The notes beneath the pieces are model-generated. The model worked only from the letters and a program-made list of their open reading frames with translations, was not told the origin of the DNA and searched no databases. This document shows, piece by piece, positions 23,176-31,715 of a stretch of 34,551 bases of DNA. The stretch is from contig JALVSR010000082.1 of assembly GCA_027024225.1 (NCBI GenBank), forward strand, positions 1 through 34,551, written 5' to 3'. The position numbers and the translations under genes were made by a program. Within the stretch, counting starts at the first letter, position 1. The number at the start of each line of letters is the position of its first letter. This stretch comes from Hyphomicrobiales bacterium. Lineage in GTDB: Bacteria > Pseudomonadota > Alphaproteobacteria > Rhizobiales > Aestuariivirgaceae.

Positions 23176-23970
23176 ATGCTCGTCATCGCCAGCTGGAACA
23201 TCAATTCCGTGCGCCTGCGAAAGCACCAGGTGGCGGCCTTTCTGGAGGCCTGGCGGCCGGATGTGCTGTGCCTGCAGGAAATCCGCTGCGCCACCGAGAG
23301 CTTTCCCGCCGCCACCTTTCGCAAGCTGGGGTATGGCCACATGGCCGTGCGCGGACGCAAGAATCACCACGGCGTGGCCATCGTGTCGCGCCGTCCCATC
23401 AGCTTCGAGGACGCCCATGTCTTTTGCGGGCTGGACGACGCTCGCCATGTCATGGCCGTCATCGACGGCGTGCGCATCCACTCGCTCTATGTGCCCGCCG
23501 GAGGTGATGTGCCCGATGCCGGCGTGAACCCGAAGTTCGCCCACAAGCTCGCCTTCCTGGAGGAAATGCGCCACTGGCTGAGGGCGGAGGCACGGCAGGG
23601 TGCGCCGGTGGTGCTGACCGGCGACCTGAACGTGGCGCCGCTGGAGGATGACGTGTGGGATCATGCGCGCATGCGTCGGGTGATCACGCACACGGAGGTG
23701 GAGCGCGAGGCCCTGATGAAGGTGTTGCGCGAAAGCGGCCTGCATGATGTGGTGCGAGCGCACCTGCCACCGCCGCGCAAGGTGTTCACCTGGTGGAGCT
23801 ATCGTGCCGGAGCGGACTGGCGGCGGCACGACCGTGGCCGGCGACTCGATCATGTCTGGGCCACGGCAGACCTGCTCATGCGGGCGCGGGAGGTGGCCAT
23901 CGCGAAGGAAACCCGCAGCTGGCCCCGCCCGTCCGACCATGTTCCCGTGCTGGCGCGATTCGATATCTGA
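23176..23970 (+). CDS. xthA: Exodeoxyribonuclease III family AP endonuclease
   Basis: This is an apurinic/apyrimidinic endonuclease and 3' exonuclease of base excision repair. From the ATG at 23176 the protein has 264 residues. It has the EEP-fold motifs: IASWNINSVRLRKHQ, CLQEIRC (Glu35, metal ligand), GDLNVAPLEDDVW (catalytic Asp and Asn), WSYRAGADWRRHDRGRRLDHVW, and the terminal SDHVPVLARF His. I chose 23176 because relatives begin with M-x-I-A-S-W-N. ATG 23164 and TTG 23140 (with AGGGAG upstream) are in-frame alternatives. It follows the TPR gene by 72 bp and converges with the Tim44-like gene. Confidence 0.92.
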   Translation: MLVIASWNINSVRLRKHQVAAFLEAWRPDVLCLQEIRCATESFPAATFRKLGYGHMAVRGRKNHHGVAIVSRRPISFEDAHVFCGLDDARHVMAVIDGVRIHSLYVPAGGDVPDAGVNPKFAHKLAFLEEMRHWLRAEARQGAPVVLTGDLNVAPLEDDVWDHARMRRVITHTEVEREALMKVLRESGLHDVVRAHLPPPRKVFTWWSYRAGADWRRHDRGRRLDHVWATADLLMRAREVAIAKETRSWPRPSDHVPVLARFDI

Positions 23971-24075
23971 AGCGGCGGGGCGTCATTGCCGGGTCAGATC
24001 CCGCATATCATCTGGCGGGGAGTTTTCCCCTGCTCGGACATGGGCATGCATGTGGAGAAACGTAAGATCCGCGAT

Positions 24076-24789
24076 TCAGGCGGGCGCCTCGGTGGAAACC
24101 AGCCGCCAGTTGGGATCGGGAGAGGTCAGATCGCGCTCGAAGGTCCAGACGTCGCGCACCGTGGCCACCTTGTCCGGGTTGCCTTCCACCACGTTGCCCT
24201 CCCTGTCTCTCAGCGCGGTGATGACCTTGGAGGTGAACTTCACCGTCAGGCGGGCCAGGGTGCCATCGAGCTCGGCATCGACCAGCCTGGCCTTGTCCAG
24301 CCCGACGAATTCCAGATCCAGCGTCTGGCCTTTCGCCTTGCGCTCGTCGATGACCTTCTCGAACTGCCGGAACACCTCCGGCGAGAGCAGTGGCTTGAGC
24401 GTCTTGCGATCGCCTTCGGCAAAGGCGGTCACGATCATCTCGTAGGCGGTCTTGGCCCCCTCCAGGAAATGCCGGGGGTCGAAGTCGGGATCGATGGCGC
24501 GCATGCGCTCCAGCGTCTGCGCCAGCGCGCTGCCTTCTTCCGCCACGCCCTCCCAAATGGGCCTTTCCTCTTCCGGCAGACCATATTGCAGGTCTTCGCC
24601 CTGTTCGTCCGGCTTGCCCGAGCGGGCGCCGGCACGGGAGGCTTCTTCCTGCCGCTGTCCCGGCAGGGGCAGGTCAATGCGCTTTTCATGCCCCGTGCGC
24701 GTGCCCAGGACGGCATACAACCGCCAGGCCACCACCACGGCGATGACCAGCAATATGAGATTGAACGGATCGAAGACCTGATTGTCCAT
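24076..24789 (-). CDS. Tim44-like membrane-anchored protein
   Basis: This 237-residue protein has one N-terminal membrane helix (FDPFNLILLVIAVVVAWRLYAVLGTRTGHEKR). A Pro/Glu-rich linker follows. A C-terminal Tim44/NTF2-like domain then runs from about residue 95: DFDPRHFLEGAKTAYEMIVTAFAEGDRKTLKPLLSPEVFRQFEKVI, ending WTFERDLTSPDPNWRLVSTEAPA. In mitochondria this fold belongs to the import motor; alphaproteobacterial homologues are thought to act at the inner membrane, with an unclear role. The start is taken at 24789 (MDNQVFDP); in-frame ATGs at 24798 and 24816 are alternatives. SecB is encoded about 2.3 kb away, a proximity seen in many alphaproteobacteria. Confidence 0.9.
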   Translation of the reverse strand: MDNQVFDPFNLILLVIAVVVAWRLYAVLGTRTGHEKRIDLPLPGQRQEEASRAGARSGKPDEQGEDLQYGLPEEERPIWEGVAEEGSALAQTLERMRAIDPDFDPRHFLEGAKTAYEMIVTAFAEGDRKTLKPLLSPEVFRQFEKVIDERKAKGQTLDLEFVGLDKARLVDAELDGTLARLTVKFTSKVITALRDREGNVVEGNPDKVATVRDVWTFERDLTSPDPNWRLVSTEAPA

Positions 24790-25018
24790 TACTTCCATGC
24801 ACCAGCCTGTTTGCAACGTTCGCCCCAGTCATACCATGACGAGGGACAAAACGGGAGACACCGCGAATGAACTTGCCGTCATGCGCATTCGCAGGACGGC
24901 ACCTCCAACCCCGTCCGTTCGTGGTGCTCCCGCCACAACGGCGGCAACGGGCGCCGCATCGCCATCGCATCGCCATGGAAATGCGGACCGTGCCCGTCGG
25001 CCGCAAATTCGTCGTTGC

Positions 25019-25342
25019 TCAGGCGGAAAGGGTGCTTTCTATCCAGGAAACGATGGCGCTCTTGGGCGCGGCGCCCACCTGCTGGGAAACCACCTGGCCG
25101 TCCTTCACCAGTAACAGGGTGGGAATGCCGCGCACGCCATACATGGCGGGCGTGTTGGGATTTTCGTCAATGTTGATTTTCACGATCTTGAGCTTGTCGC
25201 CCATTTCCGCGTCCAGCTCGTCCAGCACCGGCGCGATCATGCGGCAGGGGGCGCACCATTCGGCCCAGAAATCCACCAGCACGGGCTTGTCGGACTTCAG
25301 CACCTTCTCTTCGAATTCGGCATCGGTGACGTGATCGACCAT
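25019..25342 (-). CDS. trxA: Thioredoxin
   Basis: This is the cytosolic dithiol reductant for ribonucleotide reductase, peroxiredoxins and other proteins. The protein has 107 residues, the usual size. The active site is WCAPC, Cys30 and Cys33, within [23 protein letters not shown]. The cis-Pro loop is [13 protein letters not shown]. The ATG at 25342 is preceded by GAGGAGAAG. The gap to the upstream SDR gene is 244 bp, so it probably has its own promoter, though I could not fix one. Confidence 0.96.
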   Translation of the reverse strand: MVDHVTDAEFEEKVLKSDKPVLVDFWAEWCAPCRMIAPVLDELDAEMGDKLKIVKINIDENPNTPAMYGVRGIPTLLLVKDGQVVSQQVGAAPKSAIVSWIESTLSA

Positions 25343-25586
25343 TTTTCTTCTCCTCGCAGTGTTGCTTGCGCACTCGGCCCCAGGCCCTCTTACGCGCGCC
25401 TTCGCGCGAACCCTAAAAAGCGCAATCCATGCGGTCAAGGCCGCGCTTGCGCAAAGGCGTAGCCACGGGCGTGAATATGAACACGTTCCAATGAAATGAA
25501 CAGGCATTCACAACACAAGGCCCACGATGAATTCCCGCCGGTTGTTGCTCATGCCGCGGACAACCCGTGAGCGAAGACGCAACTGG

Positions 25587-26480
25587 TCACTCTCCCGCCT
25601 TCGGCCGCTCCGTCTCCAACAGGGCGCGCAACCCTTCCCTGTAGGTGGGATAGCGCGGCCGCCAGTTCAGTTCGGCCTTTGCCAGGGCGTTGGACACGCG
25701 TTTCGATTCACCATAGAAAGAGCGCGCCATGGACGACATTTCCACCTCCTCGAAGGGTTTCAGCGGCGGTGGTTCAAGCCCCAGCAATCGATGGGCGAAC
25801 AGCGCCACCTCGTGCGGCGGGGCCGGTTCGTCATCGGTGATATTGTAGATGCGGCCAGGCCGCGGCCTTCGCATGGAGGCCACCAGCGCCGCGGCAAGGT
25901 CGTCCACGTGGATGCGCGAGAACACCTGCCCTTTCTTCACCACCAGCGCCCTGCGGCGGCCCTCCAGCGCCTTGCGTAAGGGGTTGCGGCCCGGTCCGTA
26001 AATGCCCGGCAGGCGAAAGATGTGCACCGGCAAGCCATCCTGCTCGAATAGCGCCAGCCATTGCCGCTCCGCCATCAATCGCCGCCGCCCCCGGTCGCTC
26101 ACCGGCCGGCATGGCGTTTCCTCGTCCACCCACGCCCCGGCGTGATCGCCATAGACGCCGACGGTGGAAAGATAGCCTATCCAGCGAAACTGGTGCCTGT
26201 GAGCGCGCAAGGCATCCGCCAGCACCGGCACCACCATGTCGCCTTCGGGCCCGGGAGGAATGGAGCACAGGACATGGGTGACGCCCCGCCAGGCATGTTC
26301 GGGCAGTTCGGCGGTGGCATCGAAAGGATGGGCGGCAAGGCCGGCGCGCTCGATGACTTCCAGGCTCTCCTTCTCCCGCGCGGTGGCTGACATGCGCCAA
26401 CCGAGCCGCGCCAACCGCGGCGCGGTGTGAGACGCCACGTAACCAAAGCCGAGAAAAAGGATGTGCGCATCGATCGTCAT
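25587..26480 (-). CDS. Atypical SDR / NAD(P)-dependent epimerase-like protein
   Basis: This is a 297-residue Rossmann-fold protein of the extended/atypical short-chain dehydrogenase superfamily (YeeZ-like). The nucleotide-binding turn is LFLGFGYVASHTAPRLARLGW, with GxGxxA in place of the usual GxxGxxG. The strand end LSTVGVYGDHAGAWVDE is typical. The expected YxxxK is not clearly present; RLMAERQW sits where it should be, so dehydrogenase or epimerase activity is doubtful. A substrate-site strand HVDDLAAAL and an RIYNITDDEP strand follow. GGGGGAG lies a few bases ahead of the ATG at 26480. The function is unknown to me. Confidence 0.8.
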   Translation of the reverse strand: MTIDAHILFLGFGYVASHTAPRLARLGWRMSATAREKESLEVIERAGLAAHPFDATAELPEHAWRGVTHVLCSIPPGPEGDMVVPVLADALRAHRHQFRWIGYLSTVGVYGDHAGAWVDEETPCRPVSDRGRRRLMAERQWLALFEQDGLPVHIFRLPGIYGPGRNPLRKALEGRRRALVVKKGQVFSRIHVDDLAAALVASMRRPRPGRIYNITDDEPAPPHEVALFAHRLLGLEPPPLKPFEEVEMSSMARSFYGESKRVSNALAKAELNWRPRYPTYREGLRALLETERPKAGE

Positions 26481-26669
26481 GTTGCTCCCCCGGCAAGGTG
26501 AAAGGTGGAAATCCGCTGAAAAGTTAATATCTTGTTGTTTTGCTGCCTACTCTCGTCATCTTGAAAACACGGCTCGAAACCCCATCTACCAGACATGGCA
26601 AGCAAATGCACCGAGTGCATCGAGGCCCGCATGACGGGCCGGGACGATAGCAGACAACGGAACCGCGCC

Positions 26670-26939
26670 ATGAACAAGACTCCGAAAAAGCCCGAGGAAC
26701 GCAAGCAGATCACGCCGCTGGAGCTGGCCCGGATGGGTGGTGGCGAGGTTGCCTATATCCGCCCCATGCGGGTGGAAGAGGCCGTGCGCATCCTTGGCGC
26801 GCCCATCGATGCGCCGCCGGGCACGAAGCTCTATGGCGTGTTTCATGCCGATGGCCAGCCCATCCTGATTGCCGACAGCAAGGCGGGGGCACTGGCCAAC
26901 CTGATCGAACAGGAGCTGGAACCCGCCAGCGTGCACTGA
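26670..26939 (+). CDS. DUF1150 family protein
   Basis: This is a small protein of 89 residues. The family pattern is clear: ELARMGGGEVAYIRPM, then EAVRILG, PPGTKLYGVFHADGQPILIADSKAGALANL and the C-terminal EPASVH. DUF1150 is a short family I know mainly from alphaproteobacteria; its function is unknown. I chose ATG 26670 because the conserved part starts soon after. ATGs at 26595 and 26631 are in frame but add a non-conserved Cys/Arg-rich stretch. It converges with secB, with hairpin C3 between them. Confidence 0.85.
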   Translation: MNKTPKKPEERKQITPLELARMGGGEVAYIRPMRVEEAVRILGAPIDAPPGTKLYGVFHADGQPILIADSKAGALANLIEQELEPASVH

Positions 26940-27028
26940 CGGGCTGGCCGGGAGAGAGGCATCGATCGTGAAATGCCGCTGTGTGTGTACACACGGTCGG
27001 CAAGGCAGACCGGGGGCGTATCAATGAA

Positions 27029-27060
27029 AAACGCCAATGGCCGCGCGGCCATTGGCGTTT
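27029..27060. terminator. Bidirectional terminator C3 (DUF1150 / secB)
   Basis: A perfect 32 bp palindrome: AAACGCCAATGGCC at 27029-27042 pairs with 27047-27060 around GCGC, giving an A-rich left edge and T-rich right edge. It is placed between convergent genes. It shares CGCCAATGG with C1 and CGCCAATG with C2. A separate 12 bp palindrome, GTGTGTACACAC, lies 34 bp to its left (26983-26994). Confidence 0.8.
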
Positions 27061-27111
27061 CTTGCTTGTGAAAACCCGATTTGCTCGGCCAAGGGCCCGT
27101 CTCGGCAATGT

Positions 27112-27618
27112 TCAGCTGGCCTGCTGGCCTTCGCCACCTTCGGCCTCGGCCTGCTGCATGCGCTGTGCATACATGGCGGCGAAGTCGATGGGATCGAGCA
27201 TGAGCGGCGGAAAACCGCCGTCGCGCGTGGCGTCGGCCAAGATGCGACGCGCGAACGGGAACAGCATCCGCGGGCATTCGATGAGCACCGCCGGCCCCAG
27301 CATTTCCTGCGGAATGTTCAGCAGACGGAAAATGCCGGCATAGGAAAGCTCCACGTGGAAGATCACCTTTTTCTCATGCTCGGCATGTGCCTCCAGTTCC
27401 AGCACGACTTCATAATCGTTCTCGCCAAGCTGATTGGCGTTCACGTTCACGTTGATCCTGATCTCGGGCTGGGCCTGCAGGGAAAGCACCTGCGGCGCAT
27501 TGGGGTTTTCGAAGGAAAGATCCTTCAGATACTGCCCCAGGATGCTCAGTTGCGGCGCCGCCTGTTCTTCCTGCGCGCCCTGTTGGCCCTGGCCGTTGCC
27601 GGAATCCTTTTCGCTCAT
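27112..27618 (-). CDS. secB: Protein-export chaperone SecB
   Basis: SecB keeps preproteins unfolded and hands them to SecA. The 168-residue protein has a variable Gln/Gly/Glu-rich start, then [20 protein letters not shown], a SecB hallmark. [43 protein letters not shown] follows, then the C-terminal [40 protein letters not shown]. It ends in an acidic and Gln-rich tail. The ATG at 27618 is preceded by GGACA. The upstream in-frame residues run into tRNA-Phe on the same strand and are not coding. It probably exports secreted proteins of this organism in general; a specific link to the pilus is not shown. Confidence 0.95.
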   Translation of the reverse strand: MSEKDSGNGQGQQGAQEEQAAPQLSILGQYLKDLSFENPNAPQVLSLQAQPEIRINVNVNANQLGENDYEVVLELEAHAEHEKKVIFHVELSYAGIFRLLNIPQEMLGPAVLIECPRMLFPFARRILADATRDGGFPPLMLDPIDFAAMYAQRMQQAEAEGGEGQQAS

Positions 27619-27770
27619 GGTGTCCTGTCCCCGTGATTGGTGTGAATGATCGGGAAAATCCCGGCCATCGGTATCACGAAGCGGCCTTGCAGACAATGCG
27701 CAAAAGCATGTCCCGCGGTGTTGGACGGAAAAGCGATATGGGGGACATGTGGGAAAGGCAGCGATGGAAA

Positions 27771-27846
<76 letters not shown>

Positions 27847-27899
27847 ACGCCTGTCAGCGGCGTATATACAGGAGGCCCGCGATTTCTGACAAGTGTTTT

Positions 27900-28529
27900 T
27901 TATGACCCTGTTCGGTCCGCCATTTCCCGCACCAGGGCGGGCAAGTCGGCCTGCGTTCGCAGGTCATCGCAGGCGCGTACAAGGAACACCCGCAAGGTGT
28001 TGGTCACGTAATCCACATCCGGCGCCTTCAGGTCCGGGTGGATGGGAATGATGTCGAAAACCTCTTGCGCCCGCTGTCTTGCGATATCCTTCACCGGCAG
28101 AGGCGCGCGGCTGGCGAGATCTTCGACAAGCCCGGCCAGGCGCCGCCGGGTGATTTGGGCGAAATCCGCGCCCAATGCGGCTGGCATTTTCCCTTGCTGG
28201 CCAGCGATGATGCGCGCGCCCGCCTGCCGCAACCAGTCGTGCAACACGGCGGGCTCGGACACTTCGGGGCGCAGCACGGCGTCGAGCATTTCCGCCACAT
28301 CCAGCAGGGTGATGCTCCAGGCCCGCCAGCTGGCCCGATGCACCGCCTGCTGAAACGGCGCCTCGGAAAACAGCCGCTGCCAGTTCATCCCCGCACGGGC
28401 GCGGCAGTATTCGATGACGCATTTTTGCGCAATGAAGGCCGCGCGCGCCTGCCAGAAATCCTCCAGTTGCCGCGCCGAGGCGAGGCGGGCGCGCCCGAAC
28501 AGGCCTTTCAGCATTTCCGGCAGTGGCAT
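27900..28529 (-). CDS. Unrecognised protein, helical and probably cytosolic
   Basis: I do not recognise this family. The 209-residue protein has no signal peptide or membrane segment. It reads as mostly helical and rich in Arg and Ala. Notable stretches are [60 protein letters not shown], and a C-terminal [31 protein letters not shown]. Two Cys near residues 37 and 42 and several Trp residues in the first half stand out. Codon use fits the rest of the strand, which supports real coding. The ATG at 28529 is chosen because GAGAGG lies about 9 bp upstream; GTG 28538 is an alternative. It lies just upstream of tRNA-Phe and secB. Confidence 0.7.
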   Translation of the reverse strand: MPLPEMLKGLFGRARLASARQLEDFWQARAAFIAQKCVIEYCRARAGMNWQRLFSEAPFQQAVHRASWRAWSITLLDVAEMLDAVLRPEVSEPAVLHDWLRQAGARIIAGQQGKMPAALGADFAQITRRRLAGLVEDLASRAPLPVKDIARQRAQEVFDIIPIHPDLKAPDVDYVTNTLRVFLVRACDDLRTQADLPALVREMADRTGS

Positions 28530-28918
28530 GGCTGACACCTCTCATGCATCTCATGCATCGTCGTCACTTTCTCGTCGCTCCTACAATCGGGGATGATCGA
28601 CCGATGATCAACGACCCGGCAGCCTGCTGGAGTAACAGCCCCGTTGGGGCAACCCCTCCGGAGCCTTCATCGCCGGCATTGGCTCCTGTCATGACTTTTC
28701 CATGCCGTTCCATGCCGTTTGCGTTTCAGGCGAAATGTGTGCAGTGTCATACGTGTCCGAAGGAACGCGCGCAGGCGCAGGTGGCGCCTGTCGGCCCGGA
28801 GGGCTCATGGATGCTCCGTTTCGTCGTCTTGTAGCGCTGGCCACATAACACTATACCACTTGGACCGTGCTTGTGGCCTGCATGCTGCGGGAAAAAATTG
28901 GCAAGCCGCTCATCAACG
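28530..28918. other. Gene-free region ahead of the polysaccharide cluster
   Basis: No credible gene is seen. It holds a tandem 10 bp repeat TTCCATGCCG (28698-28717), a CTCATGCAT direct repeat (28542-28558), and GATGATC repeated near 28590-28607. A possible promoter, TTGTAG at 28829-28834 and TATACC at 28852-28857 with 17 bp spacing, could drive the first glycosyltransferase. GC content falls from here onward. Confidence 0.4.
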
Positions 28919-30070
28919 ATGAAAGCTCCTGAAAGCATGAAAGAAAACAAACATCCTCGAAAAATATTGTATATTTGCGACTGGCTTCCCCCGGATTTTG
29001 GGGCGACGGGACAATATAGCGCGCTTTTCGCCCGCCGCTACGCGGAAGAGGGAAATGATGTCATCCTGGCGGGCCTGTCTTCCACCGGCGCATCGACGAC
29101 GACCGAAAACATCGGGCGAGGCAGGCTCACCGTCATAAAGTTGCACGCCCGGAAATACGACAAGACGCGTGCGCTGCAGCGAATGCTATGGACGGCCAAG
29201 GTCAATACCCGCCTGGCATTTCGCCTGCTGCCTCACATGCGCCGCGTGGATGAAATCATTTTTACGGGAAGCCCACCCCTTTTTCTGCACTGGATCGCCC
29301 CTCTCAACATTCTGCTGCGAAAGCACCTGGTTTATCGCATCACGGATTTCCATCCGGAATGCCTGATGGCAACCATGCCCTCTGTACCGTTTTGGCTGAA
29401 TCTGCTTTACAGGATGACCATTTTCTGGCGACGACGGATTGCCGAATTCGAGGTGCTGGGCCAGGACCAGATGGCGCGGCTGGAGGAGATCGGCATTCCG
29501 CGCAGCCGCATGCGGCTGAAGCGCGACCCTTCTCCGGTGCACATCTCGCCTGACACCCAGCCCTTGCCACGGCCGGTATCGGACGAAGGGAAATTCCTGC
29601 TGCTTTATTCCGGCAACTGGGGCGTGGCGCATGATTACCAGACTTTCGTGAAGGCCTACGAGCGCCATCATCGCGAAGGCTCGGGAAGAATGCTGCTGTG
29701 GCTCAACGCCACGGGCATGAATGCCGAAGAGGTGGAAGCGGCGCTAAAACGCTCCAACCTGCCGTTCATCCGCAGCCAGCCGGTGCCCCTGGAGGACCTG
29801 GCAAGCTTGCTCGTGACCCCGGACGCGCACCTCATAACCCTGAAGGACGCCTTCGTGGGATATGTCATGCCTTCCAAGGTTTACGGCTGCATCGAATCAG
29901 GAAGGCCGGTGCTCTTCATCGGCAGCAAGGACTCAGATGTGCATCTTCTGTGTACGGAACGCTCGTCGGCGCCCTATTTTCGGGTGGATGTGGGAGATGT
30001 CGATGCATGCGCGGAAACGCTCGAAAAACTTGCCGACATGATCGCGGTCGACCATGGTGAGCATGCATGA
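28919..30070 (+). CDS. Glycosyltransferase, GT4-like (GT-B fold)
   Basis: This is a cytosolic sugar transferase, about 383 residues. The N-terminal Rossmann-like half begins KILYICDWLPPDFGATGQYSALFARRYAEEGNDVILAGLSS, the usual GT4 acceptor-side start with a flexible Gly loop. The second half has FLLLYSGNWGVAHDYQTFVKAYERHHREG (donor-domain start) and later AHLITLKDAFVGYVMPSKVYGCIESGRPVLFIG, in place of the classic EGFGxxxxE motif. It has a Lys/Ser pattern typical of WbuB-like members. Start assignment is weak: ATG 28919 or 28937, neither with a good ribosome-binding site. The sugar and acceptor are unknown. It is the first gene of the low-GC polysaccharide cluster. Confidence 0.82.
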   Translation: MKAPESMKENKHPRKILYICDWLPPDFGATGQYSALFARRYAEEGNDVILAGLSSTGASTTTENIGRGRLTVIKLHARKYDKTRALQRMLWTAKVNTRLAFRLLPHMRRVDEIIFTGSPPLFLHWIAPLNILLRKHLVYRITDFHPECLMATMPSVPFWLNLLYRMTIFWRRRIAEFEVLGQDQMARLEEIGIPRSRMRLKRDPSPVHISPDTQPLPRPVSDEGKFLLLYSGNWGVAHDYQTFVKAYERHHREGSGRMLLWLNATGMNAEEVEAALKRSNLPFIRSQPVPLEDLASLLVTPDAHLITLKDAFVGYVMPSKVYGCIESGRPVLFIGSKDSDVHLLCTERSSAPYFRVDVGDVDACAETLEKLADMIAVDHGEHA

Positions 30071-30151
30071 AAATTATTGCAAATTGACAGGACCTATGCA
30101 TAAAGGGCCCTGCTCTGCCGTCTGGAGGAATTGGAAAAAGGTGGGCTTGAT

Positions 30152-30164
30152 AACAATCATTGTT
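30152..30164. promoter_or_regulatory. AACAATCATTGTT palindrome upstream of the epimerase
   Basis: AACAAT and ATTGTT flank a single C, forming a 13 bp perfect odd palindrome 29 bp ahead of the epimerase start. It may be an operator or simply AT-rich leader sequence. The position would suit repression of this gene. Confidence 0.3.
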
Positions 30165-30193
30165 TTGATCGTGGCTTGACGGAGTGAAGCATC

Positions 30194-31168
30194 ATGAAAA
30201 AGGTTCTTGTATGCGGCGCAGGTGGTTTCATTGGTGCGCATATGGTCAAACGGCTGAAAAGGGAAGGATGCTGGGTTCGCGGTGTCGATCTCAAGTTTCC
30301 CGAGTTTGCCGAAACCGAGGCGGACGATTTTGCCGTTGGCGATCTCAGGGATCCGGACTTTTGTCGCGATATCGTCGATATGCGCTTTGACGAGGTTTAT
30401 CAGTTCGCCGCGGACATGGGTGGAGCGGGCTACGTCTTCACGGGCGAAAATGACGCCAACATCATGCACAATTCCGCGTTGATAAACCTCAACATGCTCG
30501 AGGCCTGCCACAGAAGAAACACGAAAAGAATTTTCTATTCCTCATCTGCCTGCATGTATCCGGAATACAACCAGACCGACCCGGACAACCCCAATCTCTC
30601 CGAAGATTCGGCATATCCCGCCCAGCCCGACAGCGAATACGGCTGGGAGAAACTGTTCAGCGAACGCCTCTATCTGGCCTTTCATCGCAATTACGGCATG
30701 GAGGTGCGCATCGGGCGTTATCACAATATCTTCGGCCCGGAAGGGTCGTGGAATGACGGCCGCGAAAAAGCGCCGGCCGCCCTGTGCCGCAAGGTGGCCA
30801 TGGCCGAAGATGGCGGAGAGATTGAAATCTGGGGCGATGGCAAGCAGACGCGTTCGTTCCTGTACGTGGACGAATGTCTGGAGGCGACCATCCGTCTGAC
30901 CCGCTCCGACTGGACGGGGCCCGTCAACATCGGCTCCGACGAGATGGTTTCCATCGACGAGCTGGCGAAAATGATCATGAAGATCGCCGGCAAGAACTTG
31001 AAGTTGAAGCACGTTCCCGGCCCCACGGGCGTGCGCGGGCGCACTTCGGACAACACGCTCATCGAGCAGAAGCTGGGCTGGCGTCCGTCCATGCCCCTCA
31101 TCGAGGGCCTGAAAAAGACATACGAATGGATCAACGAGCAAGTGCAGGCAAGCCAAGGCCGCCAATAG
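30194..31168 (+). CDS. GDP-mannose 3,5-epimerase-like NAD-dependent epimerase
   Basis: This is an extended SDR sugar-nucleotide epimerase of 324 residues. The NAD-binding turn is KVLVCGAGGFIGAHMVKRL (Gly8, Gly11, Gly14). The segment FAADMGGAGYVFTGENDANIMHNSALINLNMLEA and FYSSSACMYPEYNQ resembles the plant GDP-D-mannose 3',5'-epimerase more than GalE or RmlB. The catalytic Cys is Cys120, and YxxxK is Tyr149/Lys153 in YGWEK. The expected product would be GDP-L-galactose or a related sugar; other sugar-nucleotide substrates are possible. The ATG at 30194 has GGAG upstream. It stands 123 bp after the glycosyltransferase. Confidence 0.85.
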   Translation: MKKVLVCGAGGFIGAHMVKRLKREGCWVRGVDLKFPEFAETEADDFAVGDLRDPDFCRDIVDMRFDEVYQFAADMGGAGYVFTGENDANIMHNSALINLNMLEACHRRNTKRIFYSSSACMYPEYNQTDPDNPNLSEDSAYPAQPDSEYGWEKLFSERLYLAFHRNYGMEVRIGRYHNIFGPEGSWNDGREKAPAALCRKVAMAEDGGEIEIWGDGKQTRSFLYVDECLEATIRLTRSDWTGPVNIGSDEMVSIDELAKMIMKIAGKNLKLKHVPGPTGVRGRTSDNTLIEQKLGWRPSMPLIEGLKKTYEWINEQVQASQGRQ

Positions 31169-31715
31169 TCCATCGCCGGCTTTCCGGCCCACGTTCTCGT
31201 CCCCATCATCGGGCCGGTGAACAATGGTCTGTGGCGCATGTTGCCTTGTCGCCTGCCGATACGAGATCCTTCATGTTCATGAGCACTTCTTGACGCCGGG
31301 GATGGACGCCATTGCCATTCGTCATGCCCCCGGGAGGGCGAGTGATGCCGCGTGGTGGATCACGATAGTTCCGACCCTCGTCCTGTCCCGGGATGGGATG
31401 GCGGTGGTTTCATGGCGGATCATTGCATCGTGCCGTTTCCGTGCCGCATCAGCCGGGATGTCGTTCTTCAGTGCAATGCCATCCGATCATGGTTGTGTCG
31501 GGCATGTCGGGGCGGGCATTTTCCAGAACACGAGCACCGGCACCAGCGAGCCAGGCATTGGTTTCCTCTTGTGCGTATTTGCGCTATCCGAAAGGAGGTT
31601 TGGTGCAGGCCCGTCGAATATCGACAAACATCTTCGGAACGAAAGGGCGTGGAGTGACCGGTTTTTTTGTCAGAAAGTGACATTCGTGATTCACGATTCA
31701 CGAGGCCCCCTCATC
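31169..31715. other. Gene-free region inside the polysaccharide cluster
   Basis: About 550 bp without a gene I can support. A reading frame in phase with the next glycosyltransferase is open from 31224, but its product resembles nothing I know and would displace the family N-terminus. A tandem GATTCAC repeat lies at 31688-31701, just before the next start. No transposase remnant or inverted terminal repeat was recognised. A promoter for the following four genes may lie here. Confidence 0.45.

Noticed and set aside
31224-31715. N-terminal extension of the second GT4 glycosyltransferase
   Set aside because: GT4 proteins start at the MNILQVVQSYYP strand; the extra 164 residues match nothing and lie in a region without coding character.
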